Assembly: GCA_003963075.1 (NCBI GenBank)
Contig: RXJV01000006.1
Coordinates: 1-50,316, forward strand
Direction of reading: 5' to 3'
Source: Burkholderiales bacterium
GTDB taxonomy: Bacteria; Pseudomonadota; Gammaproteobacteria; Burkholderiales; Burkholderiaceae_C
DNA length: 50,316 nucleotides
In this document: piece after piece, positions 1 through 8,037 of the stretch
Layout: each line of letters begins with the position of its first letter
How positions within the stretch are numbered: position 1 is the stretch's first letter
The notes under the pieces: model-generated
What the model saw: the letters and a program-made list of their open reading frames with translations, nothing else
What the model was told of the DNA's origin: nothing
Databases searched by the model: none
Position numbers and translations under genes: made by a program

Positions 1-85
1 GAGACCAGGACGTTGATAGGCTGGGTGTGGAAGCGCAGTAATGCGTTAAGCTAACCAGTACTAATTGCCCGTGAGGCTTGACCCT
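1..85 (+). rRNA. rrl: 23S ribosomal RNA, 3' end (partial)
   Basis: The first 85 bases match the conserved 3' end of bacterial 23S rRNA, including the helix around GTTGATAGGCTGGGTGTGGA and the closing stretch GCCCGTGAGGCTTGACC that is typical of Betaproteobacteria. The gene starts upstream of the window. The exact mature 3' end is estimated from the family pattern. About 170 bases of spacer separate it from the 5S gene, and I see no tRNA in that spacer. Confidence 0.93.
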
Positions 86-255
86 ATAACTTTGACTGCG
101 GATTGCGGTCAGGGTGAGGATTCAAGTTATGCTGTTCTTCAGAAGTCTGAAGACGCAATCAAAATACTGATTCCGCTGTGAAAGCAGCGTGCAGAAAACT
201 TCTGCTGACTCTACGAATTGGGTTTATTGGCCGCGCCAATAGGCCAACCAGTCAA

Positions 256-369
256 GCCTGACGACCATAGCGACTTGGTCCCACTCCTTCCCATCCCGAA
301 CAGGACAGTGAAACGAGTCAGCGCCGATGATAGTGCGGATTCCCGTGTGAAAGTAGGTCATCGTCAGGC
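256..369 (+). rRNA. rrf: 5S ribosomal RNA
   Basis: The sequence has the standard 5S layout. The terminal helix is formed by GCCTGACGA at the 5' end and TCGTCAGGC at the 3' end. The interior carries the conserved CCCATCCCGAACAGG loop and the GCCGATGATAGTG and GTGTGAAAGTAGG segments. It follows the 23S tail in the same orientation, so it is the last gene of an rRNA operon whose 16S and most of 23S lie outside the window. The ends are set by the helix-I pairing. Confidence 0.95.
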
Positions 370-383
370 TATTTATCCTGCAG

Positions 384-414
384 CCCCCACCATCCCATCG
401 ATGGTGGGGGTTTT
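384..414 (+). terminator. Rho-independent terminator of the rRNA operon
   Basis: A perfect 10-bp stem (CCCCCACCAT paired with ATGGTGGGGG, 384-393 with 401-410) and a 7-base loop are followed directly by TTTT and a T-rich stretch. It lies 15 bases after the 5S gene in the correct orientation. Confidence 0.87.
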
Positions 415-585
415 GCTTTGCAAACGACACTTTGCAATCAATAGCCGGGCTCGGGTGCCAATCGAATCGACATCGAAATCTTGCAATCAGCCCGCAGCGT
501 AACGGACGCCACTGCGAGCGGCGGGTTGCAGGTCAGAGGGCCGAGCGACGTTTCTCAACTTTGGCAGCACGTCCAGCACCGGCAC

Positions 586-2100
586 TCAGTGCGTCCTGAA
601 GGTTGAAACCGCTGCCTGTAGCCCGTTGGCCTGCTCCTGAAGGCTGCTGGCCGCTGCGGCGGCCTGCTCAACCAGCGCGGCATTCTGCTGAGTCATCTGA
701 TCGATCTGGATGATGGACTGGTTCACCTGTCCAATCCCATCGCTCTGGGCATCGGACGCGGCGGTGATCTCGCCAATGATGTCGGTCACCCGTTGAACGC
801 TGGAAACAATTTCCTGCATCGTGCTGCCGGCAGCTCCGACCAAGCGAGTGCCGGACTCGACGCGGTCCACGCTCGCACTGATCAGGCTCTTGATCTCCTT
901 GGCGGCGTCGGCGCTGCGACGAGCCAGGGACCGAACCTCGCCTGCCACCACTGCAAAGCCGCGGCCCTGCTCGCCGGCCCGCGCCGCTTCGACGGCGGCG
1001 TTCAGCGCCAGGATGTTGGTCTGAAAAGCAATCCCGTCGATCACCCCAATGATGTCGGCGATCTTTTTGGAGCTGCCATTGATGTCCTCCATCGTCTGCA
1101 CCACCTCCCCGACCACCTGTCCACCTCGTCGCGCCACCTCCGCGGCCGAACTGGCGAGTTGGTTGGCCTGTCGCGCGGCGTCAGCGCTTTGCCTCACGGT
1201 GTCGGTCAGCGCTCGCATGTTGGAGGTCGTCTGCTCCAGCGCGCTGGCCTGATTCTCGGTGCGCACCGACAGGTCGTGGTTCCCAACGGCAATCTCCTTC
1301 GAGGCCACCGTGATGGACTCGGTTCCGTTGCGCACGTTGGAGACGATTCTTTCGAGGCCCTGCGCCATGTCCTGTACCGCGCTCAGCAGGCTGCCAGCAC
1401 AGCCGGGCGCAACTTCGATGTCTTGCGACAGGTCGCCCGCCGCCATGCGCTGCATGATGCGGCCGGCGTACTCGGGCTCGCCGCCCAACTGTCGCCACAC
1501 GGCGTTGATCACCAACCAGCTGCCGATGAACAGCCCTACCACCACCACAGCTCCAAGGCCGACGGCGAGGCCAACGCTGCGGCTGACACCGGAGGTCGCC
1601 CGTTGCAGCGTGTCGTCAAAGCTCTGCTTGGCCTGTTTTCGGCTCTCACCGACGGCTGCCCGCAGCTCTTGCAGGCTTTTCTGCATCGCAGCCACGGCCT
1701 TGTCGGTGTCACCCTCTTTGGCGCCTAGCATGATCTGGGCTGCCGCTGAGGCATTGCCGTAATAGGCTTCGAAGGCCTTGCTCAATGTCGCCGTTGCTTC
1801 GCCGCCCGAAGCGACGGCCTTGAGTTCTGCGAGGCTCTTGCGCGCTTCCGCCATTGTTGCGGCAGCCTCATCGAGGCGCTTCTTCTCGCCCTCGGCGACC
1901 GCCCCCTGGATGGAGCCCACCAAGTTCTCCAAGTGCCTGTCCAGTTGGGTGGTCAGCTCCATCTGCGGCGAGTTGACATCGCCCAGCGAGCGGATGTCGG
2001 CCGACGTTTGCGCCGACTGCAGCACCAGCATGGCGATGGCCAGTCCGAACACAACCGCAGAACCAATGGGTAACAGCCAGATGCGGGTCTTGATTTTCAT
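586..2100 (-). CDS. Methyl-accepting chemotaxis protein
   Basis: A 504-residue inner-membrane chemoreceptor that passes ligand information to CheA/CheW. It has a short cytoplasmic N-terminus, TM1 at about residues 7-29, an alanine- and glutamate-rich four-helix-type periplasmic sensor to about 175, TM2 at about 177-200, a HAMP domain to about 252, and a signalling coiled coil to the end. The hairpin tip is the near-invariant family sequence containing [20 protein letters not shown]. The start at 2100 is chosen because it gives MKIKTRIW as the membrane-entry sequence and has CGGAG about 8 bases upstream; an in-frame start 15 codons earlier lacks these. No other che gene is adjacent, and cheZ lies 5 kb away on the other strand. 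The ligand cannot be told from the sequence. No C-terminal pentapeptide tether for CheR/CheB is visible. Confidence 0.94.
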   Translation of the reverse strand: MKIKTRIWLLPIGSAVVFGLAIAMLVLQSAQTSADIRSLGDVNSPQMELTTQLDRHLENLVGSIQGAVAEGEKKRLDEAAATMAEARKSLAELKAVASGGEATATLSKAFEAYYGNASAAAQIMLGAKEGDTDKAVAAMQKSLQELRAAVGESRKQAKQSFDDTLQRATSGVSRSVGLAVGLGAVVVVGLFIGSWLVINAVWRQLGGEPEYAGRIMQRMAAGDLSQDIEVAPGCAGSLLSAVQDMAQGLERIVSNVRNGTESITVASKEIAVGNHDLSVRTENQASALEQTTSNMRALTDTVRQSADAARQANQLASSAAEVARRGGQVVGEVVQTMEDINGSSKKIADIIGVIDGIAFQTNILALNAAVEAARAGEQGRGFAVVAGEVRSLARRSADAAKEIKSLISASVDRVESGTRLVGAAGSTMQEIVSSVQRVTDIIGEITAASDAQSDGIGQVNQSIIQIDQMTQQNAALVEQAAAAASSLQEQANGLQAAVSTFRTH

Positions 2101-2373
2101 TCGCTGACTCCGTGATTCGAATTCAAGGCGTGCCGGATGGCGCATGAATCATGTCCGGCAACGCAGGCAGGCACAAGACGATTCACTTCCCGAGCGACGT
2201 TTTGTCCGTTGTCATCACCGCAGCGGGCTTGCTTGCGGTAGATTCCAGCGCGGCGGGCATACCGCGTCCGCTTCAACGCGTGCTGCCTTCGGCTCTGTCG
2301 TGAACGATGAAGTTCGCCGGAGCTCGCTTGTTCTGTCCTCATCGCGCGCCAGCTTTCTCTGCGTACACGAATC

Positions 2374-2901
2374 ATGTTTGGTGAAGTCAGCCTCGTCTCA
2401 TGTTTCGTGTCGTCCTGCGTGAGGCTGATCTGCCTGTCGATCCTTGCAACGGTGAGCCTGCTGCCTCGCGGTGCATGGGCCGAAGTGCCCGTCGAGATCG
2501 CCTTTTCGGATTTCTTCGCCCAGCCCGTCGGAGCCCGTGGTCTCGAGCCCACAGCGCGCCTGCGGGCAGCCAATGGTCGCCTGGTGCGCCTGGTTGGATT
2601 CATGGTGCAGCGCGAGCAAGCGCAGGCAGGACAGTTCTTGCTGACGCCACGCCCCGTGGCGATGGCGGAGCATGCCGATGGCGAGGCCGACGACCTGCCC
2701 GCGTCGACCGTCGCCGTGTTGCTCCCTGCGGCGCAGCGAGAGCGCATCGTCGCGCACCGGCCCGGACCAATCATGCTGACCGGGCGTCTCGAGTACGGCC
2801 CCGCCGAGGACGCTTCCGGCCGGGTGACGTGGCTGCGCCTGTATCTCGCCGCAGACGCGCTCGCCGACCAGCCATCAACAACCCTCCCTCATCCGCATTG
2901 A
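2374..2901 (+). CDS. Secreted protein of unknown function, partner of the alkaline phosphatase
   Basis: A 175-residue protein, if the first ATG is used, with an N-terminal hydrophobic signal segment ending near ALPRGAWA-like residues (about 25-36) and likely cleavage before EVPVEIAF. The mature part has a small beta-rich core (VRLVGFMVQRE, QFLLTPRP, IMLTGRLEYG) that faintly resembles DUF3299-type proteins, a family of exported proteins of unknown function; that link is an inference. No good ribosome-binding site precedes 2374, and GTG codons at 2407 or 2419 would give a more usual signal peptide, so the start is uncertain. It ends 10 bases before the phosphatase gene, so the two are probably co-transcribed and both exported. 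Confidence 0.7.
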   Translation: MFGEVSLVSCFVSSCVRLICLSILATVSLLPRGAWAEVPVEIAFSDFFAQPVGARGLEPTARLRAANGRLVRLVGFMVQREQAQAGQFLLTPRPVAMAEHADGEADDLPASTVAVLLPAAQRERIVAHRPGPIMLTGRLEYGPAEDASGRVTWLRLYLAADALADQPSTTLPHPH

Positions 2902-2911
2902 GCACCCTTCC

Positions 2912-4936
2912 ATGAGACACACCGCCGCTCTTTTCCTTGCCCTGCTGGCCGGGCCCGCGCTGGCCGCGCCGACGGTCACCCGCCTGACGCCGCCGAGCGA
3001 GTTGTTCTCCAGCGGGCGCAGCGCGCCGGTCATTGCGCGCTTCCTTCCAGGCCAGCGCTTTGACCTCCAGGCCACGGTCAAACCCGATGCCGGTCAGAAG
3101 ATCGTGGCGGCACGTTTCCTGGTCGACGGCAAGCCCGTGAGCGCCCCGATCGCCTTGCGTGACTGCGCGACCGGTTGCGTCAAGGGCTTGTCGGCCGAGA
3201 CCGTCATCGCCACCGTGCGCGCGGTCAGCAGCGATGCCCCCGGCACGCACGAGTTCAGTGTGGAGGCCACGCAGTCCGACGGGCAAAAGGTGCTTGCCAG
3301 CGGCAATTTCGAGGTCGTGCCCTTCACGGCGGCGCTGGGCCCCAAGGTCAAGAACATCATCATCCTGCTCGGCGACGGCATGGGCGCCTCGCAGCGAACC
3401 GCCGCGCGCATCGTGCATGGCTATGCCCAGGGCAAGGCACTGCGGCCGCTGGCGATGGACAGCTTCACGGCAACGGCCATGGTCAAGACCTCGTCGCTGA
3501 ACTCCATCGTGACCGACTCTTCACCCGGCATGACGAGCTATGTGAGCGGCAACAAGAACAATAACAATGAGGAGGGTGTCTTCCCCGACGACACCGTCGA
3601 CCCCTTCGACAACCCGCGCATCGAATACCTCAGCGAGTACCTGCACCGCACCCAGGGCAAGCGTCTCGGCATCGTGACCACGGCCGATGTCTTCGATGCC
3701 ACACCCGCAGGCAACGCGGTACACACCAGCAACCGCGGTGCCGGCACGGGCATCGTCGACCAGTTCTTCGACGACCGTGCGCATACCGGCCTCACCGTAT
3801 TGATGGGAGGGGGGCGCAAGTGGTTCCTGCCTGCCGGAACGCCCGGCTCGGCGCGCTCCGACAGCAACGACTACGCCTTCTCCACGACCGAGCCGCACAC
3901 CGCAGAAATCGTCAAGCGCTGGGGCGTTTCCGCGGGCACGCTCGACAAGGGGCGAGACCTGATCAAGGACTTCCAGTCGGCCGGCTTCGGCTATGCGGCG
4001 ACGAAGACCGACCTTGACAAGGCAGATCCGGCCAAGCCGCTGCTCGGCCTGTTCGCCTTCTCGAACATGAACGTCGCCCTCGACAAGATCAACGGCCGCC
4101 GAGGCACCGACAAGAACGGACTCACCGGCGCCAGCGTCGTTGAAGACTTCGGCCTGCCGGACCAGCCCATGCTCGACGAAATGGCCGCCAAGGCCATCGA
4201 TGTGCTGAAGCGTTCGCCCAAGGGCTTCGTGCTGATGATCGAGGGTGCGTCCATCGACAAGCAGGCTCACGCGATGGACACCGAGCGTTGGATGCTCGAC
4301 ACGCTCGAGTTTGACCGGGCCGTGCGCGTGGCCCAGGACTTCGCCGCCGAACATGGGGACACCCTGGTCATCGTCACGGCCGACCACGAATGCTCGGGCG
4401 CTGCGCTGATCGGTGGCTCCGTCGTCACCGATGCCAAGCTGGCGGAACTCGCGACCAAAAAGGGCGTCGCGAACCTGCGCAACAGCGTCGTCGGCGTCTA
4501 CGAACGGGCTGGCTTCCCGCGCTACAAGCTTGCTGCCGACGGATACCCCGAAACGACCGATATCGACTACCGCCTGCTGGTGGGCTATGGCGCCAACGCG
4601 GATCGCTACGAGGACTGGCGCACCAAGAAGACACCCCAGCGCGACGGCCAGCAGCCGTTCGCCAGCGACGCGCCGCTGAAGTGGTACCCCGCCAATGCGC
4701 AGGAGCGAGACGACGCCCTGGGCGACTACCTCGTCACCGGCCAGGTGCCGGGCGAGCAGGCGGTCCACACGGCAACCGACGTGCCACTCTCGGCCTACGG
4801 CCCGGGCGCCCTGGCCTTTACCGGCGTCATCGACAACACCGACGTCTTCTTCAAGCTTGCCCAGGCCGCCGTGAAGGGCGTGGTGGCGCCTGCCGACACC
4901 ACAGGCGCGATGAAGCCACCGAAGCCCAAGCGTTGA
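2912..4936 (+). CDS. Secreted alkaline phosphatase family protein
   Basis: A 674-residue exported metallo-phosphomonoesterase. The signal peptide is MRHTAALFLALLAGPALA. Residues 20-145 form an extra beta-rich N-terminal region, and the alkaline-phosphatase fold begins at about 150. Metal-ligand motifs typical of the family are visible: GDGMG (Asp about 155), EGASIDKQAHA (an Asp/His pair near 450) and TADHE (Asp491, His492). The nucleophile segment reads VTDSSPGMTSY with Asp202-Ser203; the usual family pattern is D-S-[AG]-[AS]-[AG]-[AG]-T, so the Ser-Pro-Gly-Met stretch is atypical, although the Asp-Ser pair is kept. It would release phosphate from esters in the periplasm or outside the cell. 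It follows the small secreted gene by 10 bases, and its stop overlaps the TTG start of the TVP38-type gene. I saw no convincing Pho box upstream. Confidence 0.93.
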   Translation: MRHTAALFLALLAGPALAAPTVTRLTPPSELFSSGRSAPVIARFLPGQRFDLQATVKPDAGQKIVAARFLVDGKPVSAPIALRDCATGCVKGLSAETVIATVRAVSSDAPGTHEFSVEATQSDGQKVLASGNFEVVPFTAALGPKVKNIIILLGDGMGASQRTAARIVHGYAQGKALRPLAMDSFTATAMVKTSSLNSIVTDSSPGMTSYVSGNKNNNNEEGVFPDDTVDPFDNPRIEYLSEYLHRTQGKRLGIVTTADVFDATPAGNAVHTSNRGAGTGIVDQFFDDRAHTGLTVLMGGGRKWFLPAGTPGSARSDSNDYAFSTTEPHTAEIVKRWGVSAGTLDKGRDLIKDFQSAGFGYAATKTDLDKADPAKPLLGLFAFSNMNVALDKINGRRGTDKNGLTGASVVEDFGLPDQPMLDEMAAKAIDVLKRSPKGFVLMIEGASIDKQAHAMDTERWMLDTLEFDRAVRVAQDFAAEHGDTLVIVTADHECSGAALIGGSVVTDAKLAELATKKGVANLRNSVVGVYERAGFPRYKLAADGYPETTDIDYRLLVGYGANADRYEDWRTKKTPQRDGQQPFASDAPLKWYPANAQERDDALGDYLVTGQVPGEQAVHTATDVPLSAYGPGALAFTGVIDNTDVFFKLAQAAVKGVVAPADTTGAMKPPKPKR

Positions 4937-5529
4937 AGGCACCGCAGACGCCGCTGCCACCGGCCCGTCCCTGGCGCCGGCTGGCGGCGGTGCTGCTGTT
5001 GCTGGGGCTGCTCTGGGTGCTGGTCGAGTCCACCGGCCTGCGCGCGCGCATCAGCCCGCAGTCCCTCCGTGCGGTGTTTGCGGACCACGGTGCATGGGGC
5101 TTTGTCGCCTTCGCCGCCCTGTTCGCGCTCGGCAATCTGATGCAGTTGCCCGGCGGGATCTTCCTCGCCGCCGCGGTGCTCGCGCTGGGGCCGGTCTGGG
5201 GCGGACTGACCACGCTGAGCGCCGCGCTGATTTCCTGCGGCGTGACCTTCTTTGTCGTGCGGACCTTTGGTGCGAATGCGCTGCGTGAACTGCCCGGGCC
5301 ACTGGCGCGGCGCGTGTTCGCGCGCCTGGACGCACAGCCGGTGCGCAGTGTGGCGCTGCTGCGGCTGCTGTTCCAGACCGTGCCGGCACTGAACTATGCG
5401 CTGGCGCTGTCGGGGCTGCGCTTTCGCCACTACATGCTGGGCACGCTGATCGGGCTGCCGGCGCCGCTGTTCGTCCACGCGACGCTCTTCGACACGCTGG
5501 CCGGCTGGATGGGCTGGTCAGTGCATTGA
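4933..5529 (+). CDS. TVP38/TMEM64 (DedA-like) membrane protein
   Basis: A 198-residue polytopic membrane protein of the SNARE-associated/VTT family, distantly related to DedA. It has a basic N-terminus, TM1 (about 15-35), the re-entrant core with QLPGGIFLAAAVLALGP, and a C-terminal part with LLRLLFQTVPALNYALALSG, the hallmark of TVP38-type proteins. The family is linked to lipid scrambling or envelope homeostasis; the substrate here is unknown. The TTG at 4933 overlaps the phosphatase stop codon, which implies translational coupling. The frame is open far upstream, but that part lies inside the phosphatase gene and is not protein-like. The start codon is an inference. Confidence 0.85.
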   Translation: MKAPQTPLPPARPWRRLAAVLLLLGLLWVLVESTGLRARISPQSLRAVFADHGAWGFVAFAALFALGNLMQLPGGIFLAAAVLALGPVWGGLTTLSAALISCGVTFFVVRTFGANALRELPGPLARRVFARLDAQPVRSVALLRLLFQTVPALNYALALSGLRFRHYMLGTLIGLPAPLFVHATLFDTLAGWMGWSVH

Positions 5530-5662
5530 CGCCTGAAGCGACTTGACGTCCTCAGGCCTACTTGGGCTTCTCATGCACAGGCTGCCGCGAGGACTTTCAC
5601 GCTGACCTTCGTCAGGCTCCCGCCGGGGCCGGATACTGCGCGCTCACCAGGAGACACCGCCC

Positions 5663-6427
5663 ATGAAGACATTGTTCGCAGCAGCCATCGTGCTGGCCAC
5701 CGTTGGTGCACAGGCCCAGGCCATCGATCCGCTCAAGGCCGCCGTCGCGGCCGACAACCGCACCGTCGGCAACGTCGCTCGCGACGCCCATCGCCACCCC
5801 TATGAAACGCTGAGCTTCTTCGGCATCAAGCCCAGCGACACCGTCGTGGAGCTCTCCCCGGGTGGAGGCTGGTATACCGAGATCCTCGCGCCTTATCTGC
5901 GTGAACAGGGCCAGCTCTATGCCGCCGATGCCGGCAGCGTTCGCTTCAAGGCCAAGATGGACTCGATGGCGGTCTACGGCAAGGTCAAGATCACAGCCTT
6001 CGACCCGGCCAAGGGCGTGCTCGACATCGCCCCGGCCGGCAGCGCCGATGCGGTGCTGACCTTCCGCAATGTGCACAACTGGATGGGCAGCGGCAGCGCC
6101 CAGGCCGTGTTTGATGCGGCCTTCAAGGCGCTGAAGCCCGGCGGCGTGCTTGGTGTTGAGGAACACCGCTTGCCAGCGTCTCGGCCTCAAGATCCCAAGG
6201 CCGGCAGCGGCTATGTGCACGAGGCCACGGTGATCCGCTTTGCCGAAGCGGCTGGCTTCAAACTCGCGGGGCGCAGCGAGGTCAATGCCAACCCCAAGGA
6301 CGGCGCTGACCACCCCGAAGGCGTCTGGACACTGCCGCCGACCTATGCGCTCAAGGACAAGGACCGCGCCAAGTACCAGGCCATCGGCGAGAGCGACCGC
6401 ATGACCCTGAAGTTCGTCAAGCCCTGA
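5663..6427 (+). CDS. Exported class I SAM-methyltransferase-like protein
   Basis: A 254-residue protein of the COG4798 type (predicted methyltransferase). MKTLFAAAIVLATVGAQAQA is a clear signal peptide. A Rossmann-type methyltransferase core follows, with a glycine-rich motif I reading VELSPGGGWYTEIL (about 56-69), an acidic motif II, and a motif near 135 reading VLTFRNVHNWM. AGGAGA lies 9 bases before the ATG. Family members are often annotated as methyltransferases, but the periplasm is not known to contain S-adenosylmethionine. Either the protein acts before export or the fold serves another task. It is transcribed after a 133-base gap, so it probably has its own promoter. Substrate unknown. 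Confidence 0.87.
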   Translation: MKTLFAAAIVLATVGAQAQAIDPLKAAVAADNRTVGNVARDAHRHPYETLSFFGIKPSDTVVELSPGGGWYTEILAPYLREQGQLYAADAGSVRFKAKMDSMAVYGKVKITAFDPAKGVLDIAPAGSADAVLTFRNVHNWMGSGSAQAVFDAAFKALKPGGVLGVEEHRLPASRPQDPKAGSGYVHEATVIRFAEAAGFKLAGRSEVNANPKDGADHPEGVWTLPPTYALKDKDRAKYQAIGESDRMTLKFVKP

Positions 6428-6449
6428 TGAGCCTGCCGGGCGGTTGGCA

Positions 6450-7295
6450 ATGCACACCGCCGGTGGCTGCAAGCCGATGCTGAGGCATGCCGTCATCGGT
6501 TATGGCCGCCTCGCACGGGCCCTCGTGCCGGCGCTGCAGGCGGCAGGCCATGGCGTCGTGATCGGCCGCCGCAGGCCGGCGGCCTCAGACCTGACGGCCG
6601 CCGAGGCCACGCGCCAGGCCGACTGGGTCTGGCTGACGGTGCCCGACGACTGCATTGCGGCCACCGCCGCCGCCCTGCCTTGGCGCGCCGGACAACTCGC
6701 GCTGCACTGCAGCGGCGCGACGCCCCTCGACGCCCTCGGGCCGGCCCCCTGCATGGCCGGCTTTCATCCGCTGAAGCTGCTGGCTGGAGACGGCGCCCTG
6801 TCCGGTGCCTTGTCTGGCGCATACGTCGGCATCGAGGCCGACGCGGCCCACCGCCCGGCGCTGGTGGCGCTCGCGCAGACGATGGGCCTGGTGCCGCTGA
6901 ACCTGCCGTCGCCGATGTCCTCGCAGGCTCGCGCGGCCTATCACGCGGCGGCCAATCTGTCGGCCAGCGGCGTGCTGGCGGTGCTGGCTGAGGCGCAGGC
7001 GCTGTGGTCGGCCGCCGGCTTGCCCGAAACCCAGGCGCTGGCCGCGCTGCTGCCGCTGACGCGCGGCGCATTGGACACCGCCTTCGCGCGTGGCCTCGCC
7101 GGCTCGGTGTCAGGCCCGGTGGCGCGTGGCGATGCCGGCGTGCTTGCCCGCCATCTGGACGCGATGGCCCATACCGGCTTGCCCGCCGACCTGCTGCGGG
7201 CGCTCACGCTGCGCCAGCTCGGTCTCGCCGAGGCCGCCGGTCGGCTGGATGCCGCCCAGCTCACGGCGCTGAAAACCCTGCTCACGCCGGGCTGA
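6450..7295 (+). CDS. DUF2520 Rossmann-fold NAD(P)-binding protein
   Basis: A protein of about 281 residues with an N-terminal dinucleotide-binding fold starting RHAVIGYGRLARALVPAL and a C-terminal helical DUF2520 domain marked by YHAAANLSASGVLAVLAEA. The layout resembles ketopantoate reductase or pyrroline-5-carboxylate reductase, and the family is usually annotated as an oxidoreductase of unknown substrate. The first Gly of the expected GxGxxG is replaced: the motif reads GYGRLA. TTG at 6444, ATG at 6450 and ATG at 6477 are all possible starts. None has a strong Shine-Dalgarno sequence, and 6450 is a compromise. It begins 22 bases after the methyltransferase-like gene and may be co-transcribed with it. 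Confidence 0.85.
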   Translation: MHTAGGCKPMLRHAVIGYGRLARALVPALQAAGHGVVIGRRRPAASDLTAAEATRQADWVWLTVPDDCIAATAAALPWRAGQLALHCSGATPLDALGPAPCMAGFHPLKLLAGDGALSGALSGAYVGIEADAAHRPALVALAQTMGLVPLNLPSPMSSQARAAYHAAANLSASGVLAVLAEAQALWSAAGLPETQALAALLPLTRGALDTAFARGLAGSVSGPVARGDAGVLARHLDAMAHTGLPADLLRALTLRQLGLAEAAGRLDAAQLTALKTLLTPG

Positions 7296-7423
7296 AGAGG
7301 TTGGCTGGGGCTGTGACAAAGGCCGCGTTTGGGCCGTTGCCGGGCACTTGCGTCGCAAAGCCCGCGGCCTACACTGGCTGAAGTTGCCGACGCTGGTGCC
7401 GGTGACAGCCCAGGGAGTAGCTC

Positions 7424-7978
7424 ATGTCCGACGCGTCCATCCAGACCATGATCCGGGCTGACGCCGCCCAGATTCTGCACAACGTGGTCGATGAGCTGCC
7501 CGACGCGCGCGAGCGCCTGGCCTATGTGCGCAGCATGACTGAGCAGGCCGCCACCAAGGTGCTGAACCTGGTCGAGGCGGCCCAGGAAGACGCCGAAGGG
7601 GTGCGCAAGAAGGGCCGCGAGCTCTCCGATGCCCTCAACCGTCTGGCGCTGTCCACCAACATCAGCCAGGAGCGGGCGCGCGCATTGATGAAGCTGTGCG
7701 CCGCCTATGCCTCCGATGCCGCCAGCTTCGCGGCGCGCGAGAAGTCGCTGCACACCGAGATCATGATGTCGCAGGACTTTCAGGATCTTTCCGGGCAGGT
7801 CATCAACAAGGTCAGCAAGATGCTGGAGCGGGTCGAGCCGCCGCTCAAGGACCTGATCCAGTCGCTGCCGGCGCCGGCTGCCTCGTCGGCCCCCGAAGAG
7901 CTCGGTGGTGTGCAGACGCCGGACAAGGCCCTCAAGCAGGACGACGTGGACGACCTGCTGGCATCGCTGGGCTTCTGA
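7424..7978 (+). CDS. cheZ: Protein phosphatase CheZ
   Basis: A 184-residue cytoplasmic protein that dephosphorylates CheY-P. Residues 25-140 form the long helical hairpin. The segment TEIMMSQDFQDLSGQVINK carries the catalytic Asp/Gln region (QDFQDLTGQ in the family), and the extreme C-terminus QDDVDDLLASLGF is the CheY-binding helix. It is a little shorter than E. coli CheZ (214 residues), mainly in the linker. A GGGAG-like site precedes the ATG. No flagellar or other chemotaxis gene is adjacent, so cheZ stands alone here; in many betaproteobacteria it follows cheY in the main cluster. It faces mtfA tail to tail. Confidence 0.94.
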   Translation: MSDASIQTMIRADAAQILHNVVDELPDARERLAYVRSMTEQAATKVLNLVEAAQEDAEGVRKKGRELSDALNRLALSTNISQERARALMKLCAAYASDAASFAAREKSLHTEIMMSQDFQDLSGQVINKVSKMLERVEPPLKDLIQSLPAPAASSAPEELGGVQTPDKALKQDDVDDLLASLGF

Positions 7979-7990
7979 ACTGCCCTCGGT

Positions 7991-8011
7991 GCATGCCGAG
8001 TGCCGGCATGC
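7991..8011. terminator. Inverted repeat between convergent cheZ and mtfA
   Basis: A perfect 8-bp inverted repeat (GCATGCCG, 5-base loop, CGGCATGC) sits in the 59-base gap between two convergent stop codons. There is no T-run on either side. It could act as a bidirectional transcript end or stabilise the mRNA 3' ends; this is inferred from position only. Confidence 0.4.
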
Positions 8012-8037
8012 TGCCCCTGCTGCACTGACCGTGTCGG

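Noticed and set aside
86-255. A tRNA gene in the 23S-5S spacer
   Set aside because: No cloverleaf, T-loop (GTTCRANNC) or acceptor stem could be formed in this short spacer.
218-502. A 94-codon open frame
   Set aside because: It covers the 5S rRNA gene and its terminator, so it is not a protein gene.
2198-2215. A Pho-box-like TTGTCAT in front of the alkaline phosphatase unit
   Set aside because: Only one half-site resembles CTGTCAT, and the expected second repeat 11 bases away is absent, so PhoB control is not supported by the sequence.
7296-7423. A flagellar sigma-28 promoter for cheZ
   Set aside because: GCCGA occurs at the right distance from the gene, but no TAAA element lies 15 bases upstream.
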